Positions 1-6,526 of a DNA stretch of 13,933 nucleotides are shown in pieces. This DNA is from Candidatus Aphodoplasma excrementigallinarum. Its GTDB lineage: Bacteria > Bacillota > Clostridia > UBA1381 > UMGS1253. Under the pieces are notes generated by a model that ran no database searches, had not been told where the DNA came from, and was given only the letters and a program-made list of their open reading frames with translations. Location of the stretch: contig DVOF01000166.1 in the NCBI GenBank assembly GCA_018713805.1, positions 1 to 13,933 on the forward strand, given 5' to 3'. The translations under genes were made by a program, and so were the position numbers. Numbering within the stretch: the stretch's first letter is position 1; every line of letters begins with the position of its first letter.

Positions 1-2
1 GT

Positions 3-27
3 GTTATACTATTAAATAGTTATACTA
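3..27 (+). promoter_or_regulatory. Operator-like repeat and -10 region before the XRE gene
   Basis: The nine-base word GTTATACTA occurs twice (3-11 and 19-27), offset by 16 bases. Between them lies an inverted repeat, ACTAT-TAA-ATAGT (8-20). Each copy contains TATACT, a good -10 hexamer; the matching -35 for the downstream copy would lie at or beyond the left window edge. A repeat overlapping the -10 of a Cro/CI-type regulator suggests autoregulation, but binding is inferred. Confidence 0.4.
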
Positions 28-51
28 ATAAACGTATATAAGAGGTGTTCT

Positions 52-282
52 ATGAGCCGACCAAAAAAATCAGAAACCGACTTACTACTTGGTATGCGAA
101 TCCGGCAGGAGCGCATAAAACAAAAAATCAGCGCAAAAGTCTTTTGCGCTGTTGTGGGGATATCGCGGCAAAGGCTGTCGTCCATCGAGCGGGGCACGTC
201 CACCGTAGAATATCCGTTGCTGATCAATATTGCAAAATTTTTGCAAGTCCCGACCGATTCCCTGCTTGGCCTCTGCCGCTGA
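52..282 (+). CDS. Small XRE/Cro-CI family helix-turn-helix regulator
   Basis: This 76-residue protein is essentially one lambda-repressor-like HTH domain. Residues 11-24 form helix 1 (LLLGMRIRQERIKQ), SAKVFCAVVGISRQRLSSIERG (about 28-49) is the HTH with the family's S-x-IERG signature, and LLINIAKFLQVPTDSLLG (57-73) is the closing helix typical of the fold. There is no sensor or catalytic domain. ATG at 52 follows AGAGGTG (41-47) at good spacing. The gene converges on a ribbon-helix-helix gene whose stop is only 8 bases away. It is probably a local repressor acting on its own repeat-bearing promoter; small XRE proteins of this kind are common in mobile elements, but no element genes are visible here. 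The fold is certain, the target is not known. Confidence 0.85.
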   Translation: MSRPKKSETDLLLGMRIRQERIKQKISAKVFCAVVGISRQRLSSIERGTSTVEYPLLINIAKFLQVPTDSLLGLCR

Positions 283-290
283 CCGCCCTG

Positions 291-476
291 TTACCGGTCG
301 CTTCGGTAAACGACCTCAATCTCGCCGTGCTCGGCTTCATATTCTTCAATGCACAACGCCGCAAGATGCTCCATCTGCGCGTTAAACGAGCGGTGGTTGC
401 GCTTTGCGATATAGGCCATTTTATACAGCATTTCCTCCTTGAACCGGATACCAGTCTGGATTTTGTCAGTTGCCAT
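291..476 (-). CDS. Arc-like ribbon-helix-helix DNA-binding protein
   Basis: A 61-residue protein with the ribbon-helix-helix layout: a short beta strand (KIQTGIRF, 5-12), helix A (about 13-27), the RSFNAQ turn (29-34) and helix B (about 35-50), then a short acidic tail. Arc/MetJ-type proteins dimerise and insert the paired strand into the major groove. The start at 476 is chosen because AAGGGG (490-485) lies 8 bases upstream; a GTG at 485 falls inside that Shine-Dalgarno region. It is transcribed away from a second RHH gene, and their promoters have overlapping -35 elements. It may be an Arc family regulator left from, or belonging to, a mobile element. Its targets are unknown. Confidence 0.8.
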   Translation of the reverse strand: MATDKIQTGIRFKEEMLYKMAYIAKRNHRSFNAQMEHLAALCIEEYEAEHGEIEVVYRSDR

Positions 477-505
477 TATTAACACCCCTTCATCAGTTTA
501 ACAAC

Positions 506-535
506 ATTTTATTACAAGTTTAGCTTGACTGTAAA
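506..535 (-). promoter_or_regulatory. Promoter of the Arc-like RHH gene
   Basis: On the minus strand, TTTACA (535-530) and TAAAAT (511-506) are separated by 18 bases. The -35 shares base 530 with the -35 of the divergent promoter, so the two promoters may compete or be co-regulated. Confidence 0.45.
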
Positions 536-553
536 CACTCATAATGTTATCAT
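525..553 (+). promoter_or_regulatory. Promoter of the second RHH gene
   Basis: TTGACT (525-530) and TATCAT (548-553) are separated by 17 bases, a good sigma-A-type promoter. Its -10 lies inside the inverted repeat at 540-557, so a bound repressor would block it. Confidence 0.55.
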
Positions 554-557
554 TATG
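540..557. promoter_or_regulatory. Inverted repeat, probable operator over a -10 box
   Basis: CATAATG (540-546) and CATTATG (551-557) form a perfect 7-base inverted repeat around TTAT. It covers the -10 of the plus-strand promoter, and a related half-site, AATTATG, recurs at 572-578. Small RHH proteins typically bind short repeated half-sites at their own promoters, so either neighbouring RHH protein is a candidate binder. Confidence 0.45.
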
Positions 558-597
558 TTGTTTTTGATAATAATTATGTAATGAAAGAGGTGGTTTT

Positions 598-783
598 ATG
601 CACAGGCCAAACCGTCCGCCCAAAGTCAGGGTGAGCGTCACGCTCGACGAGCACGTCGTCCGGGAGGTGCGCCGCCTGAGTGGCATCCAATACCGCTCTT
701 TGTCGCAGTATATTAACCTTGTCCTTTACCGGCACATTGCGGAGCTGGAACATGAAAAGGAACAGTCCGCGCGCGGGAAATAA
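598..783 (+). CDS. Small ribbon-helix-helix (CopG-like) DNA-binding protein
   Basis: A 61-residue basic protein. VRVSVTLDEHVVREVRRLSG (10-29) is a canonical RHH strand plus helix A, and YRSLSQYINLVLYRHI (32-47) is helix B with the S-x-S-x-x-I turn pattern. A charged tail follows (ELEHEKEQSARGK). The start ATG has AAAGAGGTGG (584-593) at normal spacing. It is divergent from another 61-residue RHH gene and ends at a bidirectional terminator shared with fucI. No toxin gene follows, so an antitoxin role is not supported. It is probably a local transcriptional regulator; the target is unknown. Confidence 0.78.
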   Translation: MHRPNRPPKVRVSVTLDEHVVREVRRLSGIQYRSLSQYINLVLYRHIAELEHEKEQSARGK

Positions 784-808
784 AAAACGGGCTTGCAGCC
801 CGTTTTTT
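782..808. terminator. Bidirectional intrinsic terminator
   Basis: A stem ACGGGCT/AGCCCGT (787-793 and 797-803) with a 3-base loop is flanked by an A-tract and a T-tract, so it can serve the RHH gene from the left and fucI from the right. Confidence 0.85.
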
Positions 809-816
809 AAACCATA

Positions 817-2595
817 TTATTTGTACAGCGGCCCGTACGTCTGGCACGCGCGATAGTCGCTGTCGCCGCCCATGCCGAACGCCGCCCAAGCGTGCGGGCG
901 GTAGATGTCTTTTTCGTCCACATTGTGGAGCGACACAGGGATACGCAGCATGGATGCAAGCGTAATCAAATCCGCGCCAACGTGCCCATGCACGGTGACG
1001 CCGTGGTTCGCGCCCCAGTTCGCCATTACGGAGTAAACGTCCGCAAACGCGCCCTGCCCTGTGAGCCGCGGCGCAAACCATGTGGTCGGCCACGTCGGGT
1101 CGGTGCGCATGTCGAGCGCGCGGTGCATGTCGTCCGGCAGCGTCACGGTGTAACCCTCCGCAATCTGCAATACCGGGCCGAGCCCGTCGATCAGGTTGAC
1201 GCGCAGGAGCGTGACCGGCATTTCTGCGAGCGTCTTAAAGTGCGACGAGAAGCCGCCGCCGCGGAAATATTCGTAGTCGGCGCGGCACCAGTCGGTCGCG
1301 CCGAGGCACGCGGCAATATCCTCGTCCGTCATGTCCCACCAGCGCTTCACCGTGCCGTTCCCGTCCGCATCCTTGACCGCGCCGGTGCAGTCCATCGCCG
1401 TCGCGCCGGAGTTGATGAGGTGGATGATGCCGTGCTGCGCCTTGCCGGTGAGCAGCTTGCCCGTTACGCGCGCCACCGCGTCGGGGCTCCAGTACGTCCG
1501 TACGTCGTGGAAGCAGGGCGCTTTGTTCGTCAGCAGCGTGGCAAACAGCATGGAAATACCGTTGAGCGTGTCGTTCTCCGTTGCGAAGGGGAACGGCTGC
1601 TTTTTCCCGTTCCAGTCGAAGCTCGACGCGAGCAGCGACTCGGTAAAGTCTGCATTCGGGAGCCAGTCGGTCCACATGCGCTGCCCCTGGAAGCCGCCGA
1701 CAACCGCGTTGCGCCCGAGCGACTCCTCGTGCCAGCCCATCTCGGCCAGCTTTTCGTTCCCGTGGAGGATATCGTTTACAATAATCGTAAATTTCGCGAT
1801 AAATTCCCAGTCCTTGTCCGCCGGAACAACCTTCGATCTCCGGATAATCTCCGGCAAATCCTTGCCCGCGTTTTTGTCGAAGCCCTCCTTGCAGTTGGCC
1901 TTCATCCACGCGAGCGCCTTCTCGTATTCGTCGTGGTCGTAAATCTCAAGCGTCATGCGGCGCAGGATTTCCGTCAGGTCGACCCATTCTGCGCGGATGC
2001 CGAGATACTTTTGCATAAAGTTCGCGTCGCAAAATGCCCCGGCAATCCCCATTGCAACGCCGCCCAGGTTCACATACGCCTTGTTTTTCATCTGGCCGGC
2101 TGCGACCGCGCAGCGGGCGAAGCGCAGGATCTTTTCCCGCACATCGGCCGGCACGCTTGTGTCGTCCTTGTCCTGTACGTCGTGGCCGTAGATGGAAAAC
2201 GCGGGCAGGCCGCGCTGCGCATGCGCCGCCATAACCGCAGCCAGATAGACCGCGCCCGGGCGCTCCGTCCCGTTAAAGCCCCATACCGCCTTGATGGTGA
2301 GCGGGTCGAGGTCCATCGTTTCGCTCCCGTAGCACCAGCACGGCGTGACGGACAGCGTGGCGCAGACGTTTTCCTTCGCAAACTGCGCGGCAACGCGCGC
2401 CGCCTCTGCGCCGCCGCCAATCGTCGTTTCTCCAATGACGCACTGCGCCGGCGTGCCGTCCTGATAAAACACGTTTTCGCCAATCAGCTTTGCCGCCGCG
2501 CGCGCCATGTTCATCGTCTGCTCTTCCAACCCCTCGCGCACGCCGCCCCACCGGCCGTCGATCACCGGGCGGATGCCGATTTTCGGATATACCAT
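817..2595 (-). CDS. fucI: L-fucose isomerase
   Basis: The enzyme interconverts L-fucose and L-fuculose, the first step of fucose catabolism, in the cytoplasm. At 592 residues it matches the E. coli enzyme (591). The N-terminus KIGIRPVIDGR-GGVREGLEEQTMNMA is the family signature. The Mn2+ ligands known in E. coli (Glu337, Asp361, His528) correspond with a constant offset to Glu340 (ATEND), Asp364 (FHDVRTYWSP) and His531 (NWGANHG), so the active site is complete. The start at 2595 has AAGGGGGG (2609-2602) six bases upstream. It follows the GH29 fucosidase by 30 bases with no promoter between, so the two are co-transcribed. Family members also accept D-arabinose and L-galactose-type sugars, but the adjacent fucosidase points to fucose. 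Fuculokinase and aldolase genes are not in the window. Confidence 0.96.
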   Translation of the reverse strand: MVYPKIGIRPVIDGRWGGVREGLEEQTMNMARAAAKLIGENVFYQDGTPAQCVIGETTIGGGAEAARVAAQFAKENVCATLSVTPCWCYGSETMDLDPLTIKAVWGFNGTERPGAVYLAAVMAAHAQRGLPAFSIYGHDVQDKDDTSVPADVREKILRFARCAVAAGQMKNKAYVNLGGVAMGIAGAFCDANFMQKYLGIRAEWVDLTEILRRMTLEIYDHDEYEKALAWMKANCKEGFDKNAGKDLPEIIRRSKVVPADKDWEFIAKFTIIVNDILHGNEKLAEMGWHEESLGRNAVVGGFQGQRMWTDWLPNADFTESLLASSFDWNGKKQPFPFATENDTLNGISMLFATLLTNKAPCFHDVRTYWSPDAVARVTGKLLTGKAQHGIIHLINSGATAMDCTGAVKDADGNGTVKRWWDMTDEDIAACLGATDWCRADYEYFRGGGFSSHFKTLAEMPVTLLRVNLIDGLGPVLQIAEGYTVTLPDDMHRALDMRTDPTWPTTWFAPRLTGQGAFADVYSVMANWGANHGVTVHGHVGADLITLASMLRIPVSLHNVDEKDIYRPHAWAAFGMGGDSDYRACQTYGPLYK

Positions 2596-2625
2596 GGTGT
2601 TCCCCCCTTATTTCTATTCTTTTCC

Positions 2626-3927
2626 TTATTTTACCTCTAACTTGATTACGGTGTCAATTTCATCCGGCAAATTTACGGTTTTCAGGTCGACGAATACGTC
2701 GTGTACCAGCTTTTTGTTCGTATGCTCCAGATTCCACGGCTGGATTTTGACCAGCTCGGACGCGTCGCTGACGAGGCGCACCTTCCCGACTTCGCGTCCC
2801 ACGTCAAATTGCAGCACGCTGGTGGCGGTATCGTACACATGGGCGTAGTAGGTGTCGTCGCGCCGCGTGTAGCGTCCCCATTCCGGCTTCGGCAGGTCCG
2901 CCTTCCCGCAGCCGTAGATGCTCTCGCCGTTATCGTCCATCCAGCGGCCCACCCGCTTCAAGATCTCCACGCTCTCGCGCGGGATTTCGCCCTTTGCGTT
3001 CGGCCCGACGTTGAGCAGCAGGTTCCCGCCCTTGCTCACACACTCGGCCAGCATGCGGATGACCGTCTTGGCCGACTTGTAATTTTTGTCCGCGGCGCAG
3101 TAGCCCCAATGGTCGTTGAGCGTCATGCACGCCTCCCACGGTACGTCCCTGCCGAGGCCGTCTTTCAGTCCTTCGGCCGGGATGATCTGCTCCGGCGATT
3201 TGAAGTCGCCGGTGTATACGGGCTCGTCTGCGCCCTGCCCCGCGTCGTGCAGGTCGAGACGGTTGTCAATGATGATTCCCGGCTGAAGCTCACGCACCAT
3301 ATTCACAAGCTTGGTCGCCTGCCACTTTTCCCCGCGCATGTCGTTATACTCGTCCGTATAGGAAAAGTCGAACCATATAATGTCGATCTTGCCGTAGTTC
3401 GTCAGCAGCTCACGCACCTGGTTGTGCATATAGGTCACATAGTTGTCAAAATTGCGCCCCTCGTTCTGATACGCCGGGTTGTTGCGCATGGGGTGGTTCT
3501 GGTCGCCGTAGTGCGGATAGTCCGGGTGGTGCCAGTCGAGCAGCGAGTAGTAAAAGCCGACCTTGAGCCCCTCGGCACGGAACGCCTCCACATACTCGCG
3601 CACCAGGTCGCGCCCCGCCTTTGTATTCGTCGCCTTATAGTCCGTGTAGGCCGAGTCGAACAGGCAGAACCCGTCGTGGTGCTTCGTCGTCATGACCGCA
3701 TATTTCATCCCCGCCTCGCGCGCGAGCCGCGCCCACGCTTTCGGGTCGTATTTGTATGGGTCAAACTCGTCAAAATACTGCTGGTACTCCTCCAGGCTGA
3801 TCTCCTCGTGGCTGCGCACCCATTCGCCGCGCGCCGGGATTGCGTACAGCCCCCAATGGATAAACATACCAAACCGGTCGCGCCGGAACGCCTCCGTGCG
3901 CGCCCACCGTTCCTCGTATCGGTCCAT
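2626..3927 (-). CDS. GH29 alpha-L-fucosidase, cytoplasmic
   Basis: This enzyme should release L-fucose from fucosylated oligosaccharides by the retaining GH29 mechanism. The 433-residue protein begins directly in the catalytic barrel: IHWG (23-26) and TKHHDGF (81-87) are fucose-binding family motifs, IDIIWFDFSY (181-190) carries the expected nucleophile Asp187, WEACMTLNDHWGY (264-276) is a second family signature with Glu265, and LLLNVGPNAKGEI (303-314) closes the barrel. A beta-rich domain follows from about 340. No signal peptide or membrane anchor is seen, so it likely acts on imported oligosaccharides. The start follows AAAGGAGGGG at good spacing. It is the first gene of an operon with fucI and is divergent from an AraC regulator. 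Which linkage it prefers cannot be read from the sequence; the acid/base residue varies among GH29 subfamilies. Confidence 0.93.
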   Translation of the reverse strand: MDRYEERWARTEAFRRDRFGMFIHWGLYAIPARGEWVRSHEEISLEEYQQYFDEFDPYKYDPKAWARLAREAGMKYAVMTTKHHDGFCLFDSAYTDYKATNTKAGRDLVREYVEAFRAEGLKVGFYYSLLDWHHPDYPHYGDQNHPMRNNPAYQNEGRNFDNYVTYMHNQVRELLTNYGKIDIIWFDFSYTDEYNDMRGEKWQATKLVNMVRELQPGIIIDNRLDLHDAGQGADEPVYTGDFKSPEQIIPAEGLKDGLGRDVPWEACMTLNDHWGYCAADKNYKSAKTVIRMLAECVSKGGNLLLNVGPNAKGEIPRESVEILKRVGRWMDDNGESIYGCGKADLPKPEWGRYTRRDDTYYAHVYDTATSVLQFDVGREVGKVRLVSDASELVKIQPWNLEHTNKKLVHDVFVDLKTVNLPDEIDTVIKLEVK

Positions 3928-3963
3928 AACTGCCCCTCCTTTAAATTGATTATTTACAAACTT

Positions 3964-3992
3964 ATCGTATCAGATGTATAATGGATTGTACA
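3964..3992 (-). promoter_or_regulatory. Promoter of the fucosidase-fucI operon
   Basis: On the minus strand TGTACA (3992-3987) and TACGAT (3969-3964) are 17 bases apart, with TG one base before the -10 (extended -10). The weak -35 fits a promoter that needs an activator. The word TGTATAAT occurs in its spacer (3975-3982) and again at 4014-4021, a possible pair of regulator sites. Confidence 0.5.
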
Positions 3993-4021
3993 GTTACATT
4001 TTTACTTCCGTCTTGTATAAT
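3993..4021 (+). promoter_or_regulatory. Promoter of the fucose-locus AraC regulator
   Basis: GTTACA (3993-3998) and a consensus TATAAT (4016-4021) are separated by 17 bases. Its -35 directly abuts the -35 of the divergent fucosidase promoter, so one bound protein could control both. Confidence 0.6.
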
Positions 4022-4050
4022 ATTAACTTAATATGCTATGGGGGCGCGCC

Positions 4051-4854
4051 ATGTACGACCAGCTATCCAACCTGCATCTAAATTTTTACTATGGGAGCCG
4101 TATCCGGCTCGACGAACATTGGGGAGAAAAGAATGCCGTCTGCCCGTACAGCAAATTGTACTATATCCTCGACGGCGAATGTGAATTCGTGATTGCCGGG
4201 ACGGTGTACCGCGCCGTGCCGGGCGATTTGTACCTGATACCGGCTGGGACGAAGCATTCTTTTTATCATGTGAATCAAAACTATATCGAAAAATACTGGT
4301 TCCACTTTGACGCCACGGTGGGCGGGCGCAGCCTGTTCGACCTGGCGCAGCCGCCCAATGTCCATCACTTCGGACTCGACGCTGCGGTGGCCGGCCTGTT
4401 CCAGTCCGTTTTAACGAGCGCGGCGGACGATACGCTCGGCGCGCAGCTTCTGCTCAATGCGAAAATGTTGGAGCTGCTCTCCCTCTACTTTTGCGCGACC
4501 GGGACGGAGGGCGCTGCCGCCGGCGCAGACGAAGCGCTTGCGCGCGTGCTGGCCTACATCGGCGACCATCTCGACCGGATACTCACCGTTGGCGAGCTGG
4601 CGGAGCTGGTACATTTTCACCCGAACTATTTTGTGCGCTTTTTCAAGGAGCGCATGGGCGTGCCGCCGGTGCGCTACATCAACAATGTCAAGACAGAGCG
4701 CGCCAAGTCGCTGTTGGAGAACACGTCGCTCCCGATCAAGGAGATCATGGCGCAGGTCGGCTTTTCCGACTACAGCCACTTTTCCAAGTTTTTTAAAGCG
4801 TACTGCGGGTATTCGCCCACGGCGTTCCGCAGCTATTATACAAAACCGGAATAA
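4051..4854 (+). CDS. AraC-family regulator, probably of the fucose operon
   Basis: A 267-residue one-component regulator. Residues about 15-85 form a cupin-type sugar-sensing domain (YYILDGECEFVIAGTVYRAVPGDLYLIPAGTKH, with the PGDL..IPAG..H pattern). A linker follows, and residues about 165-265 hold two AraC HTH motifs: TVGELAELVHFHPNYFVRFFKERMG (179-203) and IKEIMAQVGFSDYSHFSKFFKAYCGYSP (229-256). ATG at 4051 is chosen because GGGGG (4040-4044) lies six bases upstream; an in-frame ATG at 4033 has no such site. It is divergent from the fucosidase-fucI operon across 123 bases, so it most likely activates that operon in response to fucose or a fucosyl-oligosaccharide. The effector is inferred only from position. 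It shares a terminator with the next gene. Confidence 0.9.
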   Translation: MYDQLSNLHLNFYYGSRIRLDEHWGEKNAVCPYSKLYYILDGECEFVIAGTVYRAVPGDLYLIPAGTKHSFYHVNQNYIEKYWFHFDATVGGRSLFDLAQPPNVHHFGLDAAVAGLFQSVLTSAADDTLGAQLLLNAKMLELLSLYFCATGTEGAAAGADEALARVLAYIGDHLDRILTVGELAELVHFHPNYFVRFFKERMGVPPVRYINNVKTERAKSLLENTSLPIKEIMAQVGFSDYSHFSKFFKAYCGYSPTAFRSYYTKPE

Positions 4855-4884
4855 AAAAACGAACCATTTCTGGTTCGTTTTTTT
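4853..4884. terminator. Bidirectional intrinsic terminator
   Basis: A 7-base stem CGAACCA/TGGTTCG (4860-4866 and 4871-4877) with a 4-base loop, flanked by seven A and seven T. It serves the AraC gene on the plus strand and the TPM gene on the minus strand. Confidence 0.88.
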
Positions 4885-4890
4885 GTCTGA

Positions 4891-5712
4891 CTAAAACCCG
4901 CGCGAGCTGCCGCCACCGCCAAAGCTTCCGCCGCCACCGAAGGAGCCGCCTCCTCCGAAGCCTCCGCCGCCAAAACCGCCGCCACTGCCGAAGCGGCCGC
5001 CACGGCCCATCCCGCCGAGGAACATCCCGCCCAAAAACGGGCCGACGCCGCCCGTGCCGTCATTGCTTCCGCCGCCGCGTCCGCCTCTGCCCCCGCGGTG
5101 CGATGTGCCCAAGATCAGAAAGGCGATCACAAGAATCGTAATGAAGGCGCCAATCATACTGCCAATGTCGGTACTGCCGCTGTCGCTCTCTCCCGTCTGC
5201 ACCGGCTCGACGCCCTCCGGCATGGCGAGCCCATACTCCTGGTAGACCTCCTGCAAAACCGCCTTGTACAAATTCAGCAGTCCTGCGTCATAGTCGCCTT
5301 TTTTCAGGTCCGCCATCGCATACTCGTCGATAAAGCGTCCCGTTTTCGAGTCGTTGAGCGCGCCCTCAAGGCCGTAGCCGACCTCGATGCTGACCTGCCG
5401 CTCCGATAGCGCAAGCAGAATCAGCACGCCGTTATCGCTCTCGCTGCCAATTTTCCAGTCGCGCGCGAGCGAGAGGCCGTATTCGCGTATCTCCGCGCCC
5501 TCCATGTCCGGTACAGTCGCAACGACCACCTGCGCCGTCGTCGCGTCATAGAGCGCGTTGGAATAGTCGACGATATATTGTTCCGTTTCCGCCGACAAAA
5601 CGTCGGCATAGTCCGCCGCGTAGAACGCCTGCGTCGGCGCAGGCTGTGCGGCCTGTGCGCAGATGCAGAGCGCCGCCACCGCGCAGACCGCCGCTGTGAT
5701 AAATTTTTTCAT
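4891..5712 (-). CDS. TPM-domain (YgcG-like) membrane protein with glycine-rich tail
   Basis: A 273-residue protein with an N-terminal signal peptide (MKKFITAAVCAVAALCICAQA), then a TPM domain (about 30-165) with the conserved RDWKIG, NGVLILLAL, R-x-x-SIEVGYGLEGALND and GRFIDEYA stretches. A single transmembrane helix follows at about 185-202, then a 70-residue tail made almost entirely of Gly, Ser, Phe and Arg. TPM proteins of this type are membrane-bound with the domain outside the cell; their biochemical role is poorly settled (phosphatase activity in plant relatives, envelope or respiratory complex roles suggested). The start at 5712 is chosen for the AAGGGG site six to seven bases upstream and because the signal peptide then begins MKK; an ATG at 5739 lacks a well-spaced site. 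It lies 39 bases after lemA, a pairing seen in many bacteria. Confidence 0.88.
   Translation of the reverse strand: MKKFITAAVCAVAALCICAQAAQPAPTQAFYAADYADVLSAETEQYIVDYSNALYDATTAQVVVATVPDMEGAEIREYGLSLARDWKIGSESDNGVLILLALSERQVSIEVGYGLEGALNDSKTGRFIDEYAMADLKKGDYDAGLLNLYKAVLQEVYQEYGLAMPEGVEPVQTGESDSGSTDIGSMIGAFITILVIAFLILGTSHRGGRGGRGGGSNDGTGGVGPFLGGMFLGGMGRGGRFGSGGGFGGGGFGGGGSFGGGGSFGGGGSSRGF
4897..5008. repeat. Low-complexity glycine/phenylalanine-coding repeat
   Basis: Imperfect tandem units reading GGGGSF or GGGGF on the minus strand make up the 3' end of the TPM gene. The plus strand is rich in CCGCC. Such a tract can change length by slippage. Confidence 0.6.
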
Positions 5713-5751
5713 CGTTTTCCCCTTGCCGTTGCCGCTCATTCCGCCCGCAAC

Positions 5752-6315
5752 TTAGAAATTTACCTGCGGAACCTCGTCCGCGCCCTCCGCCGCCTCAAAA
5801 TACTCGACCGGCTCAAAACCGAAAATATTTGCAAAAATCACCCGCGGGAAGGTTTTGATCGACGTGTTATACGACCGCGCTACATCGTTGTAGTCCTTTC
5901 TTGCAACTGCAATCCGGTTCTCCGTCCCGGCCAGTTCGTCCGTCAGCGCCGTGAACTGCGTGTCCGCCTTCAAATCCGGATAGTTCTCCACAACTACCAA
6001 AAGCCGGCTGAGCGCGCTCGACAGCTCGCTGTCAGCCGCGGCCAGTTCCTCCGTGGTCTGTGCGCCCGCCAGCTTTGCGCGCGCATCCGAAACGGCGCCG
6101 ATGACCTCGCTCTCATGGTCGGTATAGCCCTGCACCGTGCTGACGATGTTCGGGATCAAATCGTTTCTGCGCTGCAATTGGGTATCAATGTTTGAGAGCT
6201 GCGCGTCCACCGTCTCGCGGGCCGAAACCAGCGAGTTATAGCCGCTGACAGCAAAAATCGCAATCAATACGACAACAACTGCAATGCAAATCCATACAAT
6301 TGTACTCTTTTTCAT
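5752..6315 (-). CDS. lemA: LemA family membrane protein
   Basis: A 187-residue protein with one N-terminal transmembrane helix (about 6-25) followed by a long helical-bundle domain. Family signatures are present: YNSLVSARETVDAQLSNIDTQLQRRNDLIPNIVSTVQGY (26-64), VVVENYPDLKA (107-117), ENRIAVARKDYNDVARSYNTSIKTFP (132-157) and the closing FGFEPVEYFEA (165-175). The length is normal for LemA. The domain probably faces outward; its molecular function is not established. ATG at 6315 is preferred because GGAG (6325-6322) is six bases upstream; in-frame ATGs further up sit in a leader hairpin. It is the first gene of a two-gene operon with the TPM protein, which suggests a joint envelope role. Confidence 0.93.
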   Translation of the reverse strand: MKKSTIVWICIAVVVVLIAIFAVSGYNSLVSARETVDAQLSNIDTQLQRRNDLIPNIVSTVQGYTDHESEVIGAVSDARAKLAGAQTTEELAAADSELSSALSRLLVVVENYPDLKADTQFTALTDELAGTENRIAVARKDYNDVARSYNTSIKTFPRVIFANIFGFEPVEYFEAAEGADEVPQVNF

Positions 6316-6331
6316 AGTCTGCTCCATTTCC

Positions 6332-6374
6332 GGCATGGTAGCCATGCCTGGTTAATATTTGCCGCATTGGCGGC
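6332..6374 (-). promoter_or_regulatory. Structured lemA leader (two hairpins)
   Basis: Two perfect stems lie between the predicted transcription start (about 6376) and the Shine-Dalgarno site (6325-6322). One is GCCGC/GCGGC with a 4-base loop (6374-6361). The other is GGCATGG/CCATGCC with a 3-base loop (6348-6332), ending six bases before the Shine-Dalgarno site. They may stabilise the message or modulate translation. No known riboswitch is recognised. Confidence 0.4.
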
Positions 6375-6382
6375 GTACTGCC

Positions 6383-6411
6383 ATTATACAACATATCCTG
6401 CATTCTTGCAA
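6383..6411 (-). promoter_or_regulatory. Promoter of the lemA operon
   Basis: On the minus strand TTGCAA (6411-6406) and a consensus TATAAT (6388-6383) are exactly 17 bases apart. Confidence 0.65.
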
Positions 6412-6471
6412 GCCCCATGTATAACCCGCCGTGTTTTGCAAAGGCTATTTGATAGTATGCCCGCCCCGCTC

Positions 6472-6500
6472 TTGACATACGTATGGAATTATGTAAAAAT
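6472..6500 (+). promoter_or_regulatory. Promoter of the uridine phosphorylase gene
   Basis: A perfect TTGACA (6472-6477) is followed 17 bases later by AAAAAT (6495-6500), preceded by TG one base upstream. The -10 is weak, the -35 consensus. The predicted leader is short, with AGGAGGT at 6513-6519. Confidence 0.5.
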
Positions 6501-6526
6501 AAAAGCAAAAACAGGAGGTGCGTCAT

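Noticed and set aside
281..309. Small inverted repeats between the XRE and Arc-like genes as a terminator
   Set aside because: The stems are short (5-6 bases), lie partly in coding sequence and have no T-tract on either strand.
45..482. A 145-codon plus-strand frame overlapping the XRE and Arc-like genes
   Set aside because: It covers two better-supported small genes in other frames, each with a Shine-Dalgarno site and a clear fold; the long frame has neither.
52..783. The XRE and RHH genes as a toxin-antitoxin system
   Set aside because: All three products are pure DNA-binding folds and no RelE, MazF, HipA or PIN-like toxin is adjacent within the window.
892..2640. A 582-codon open frame on the plus strand opposite fucI
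   Set aside because: The translation is Arg/Val/His-rich with no family features, and it lies exactly antisense to a complete fucose isomerase with intact metal ligands. It is a by-product of GC-rich codon use.
2701..3981. A 426-codon open frame on the plus strand opposite the GH29 gene
   Set aside because: It is antisense to a complete fucosidase, has low-complexity Val/Arg/Leu composition, no ribosome binding site and no recognisable motif.
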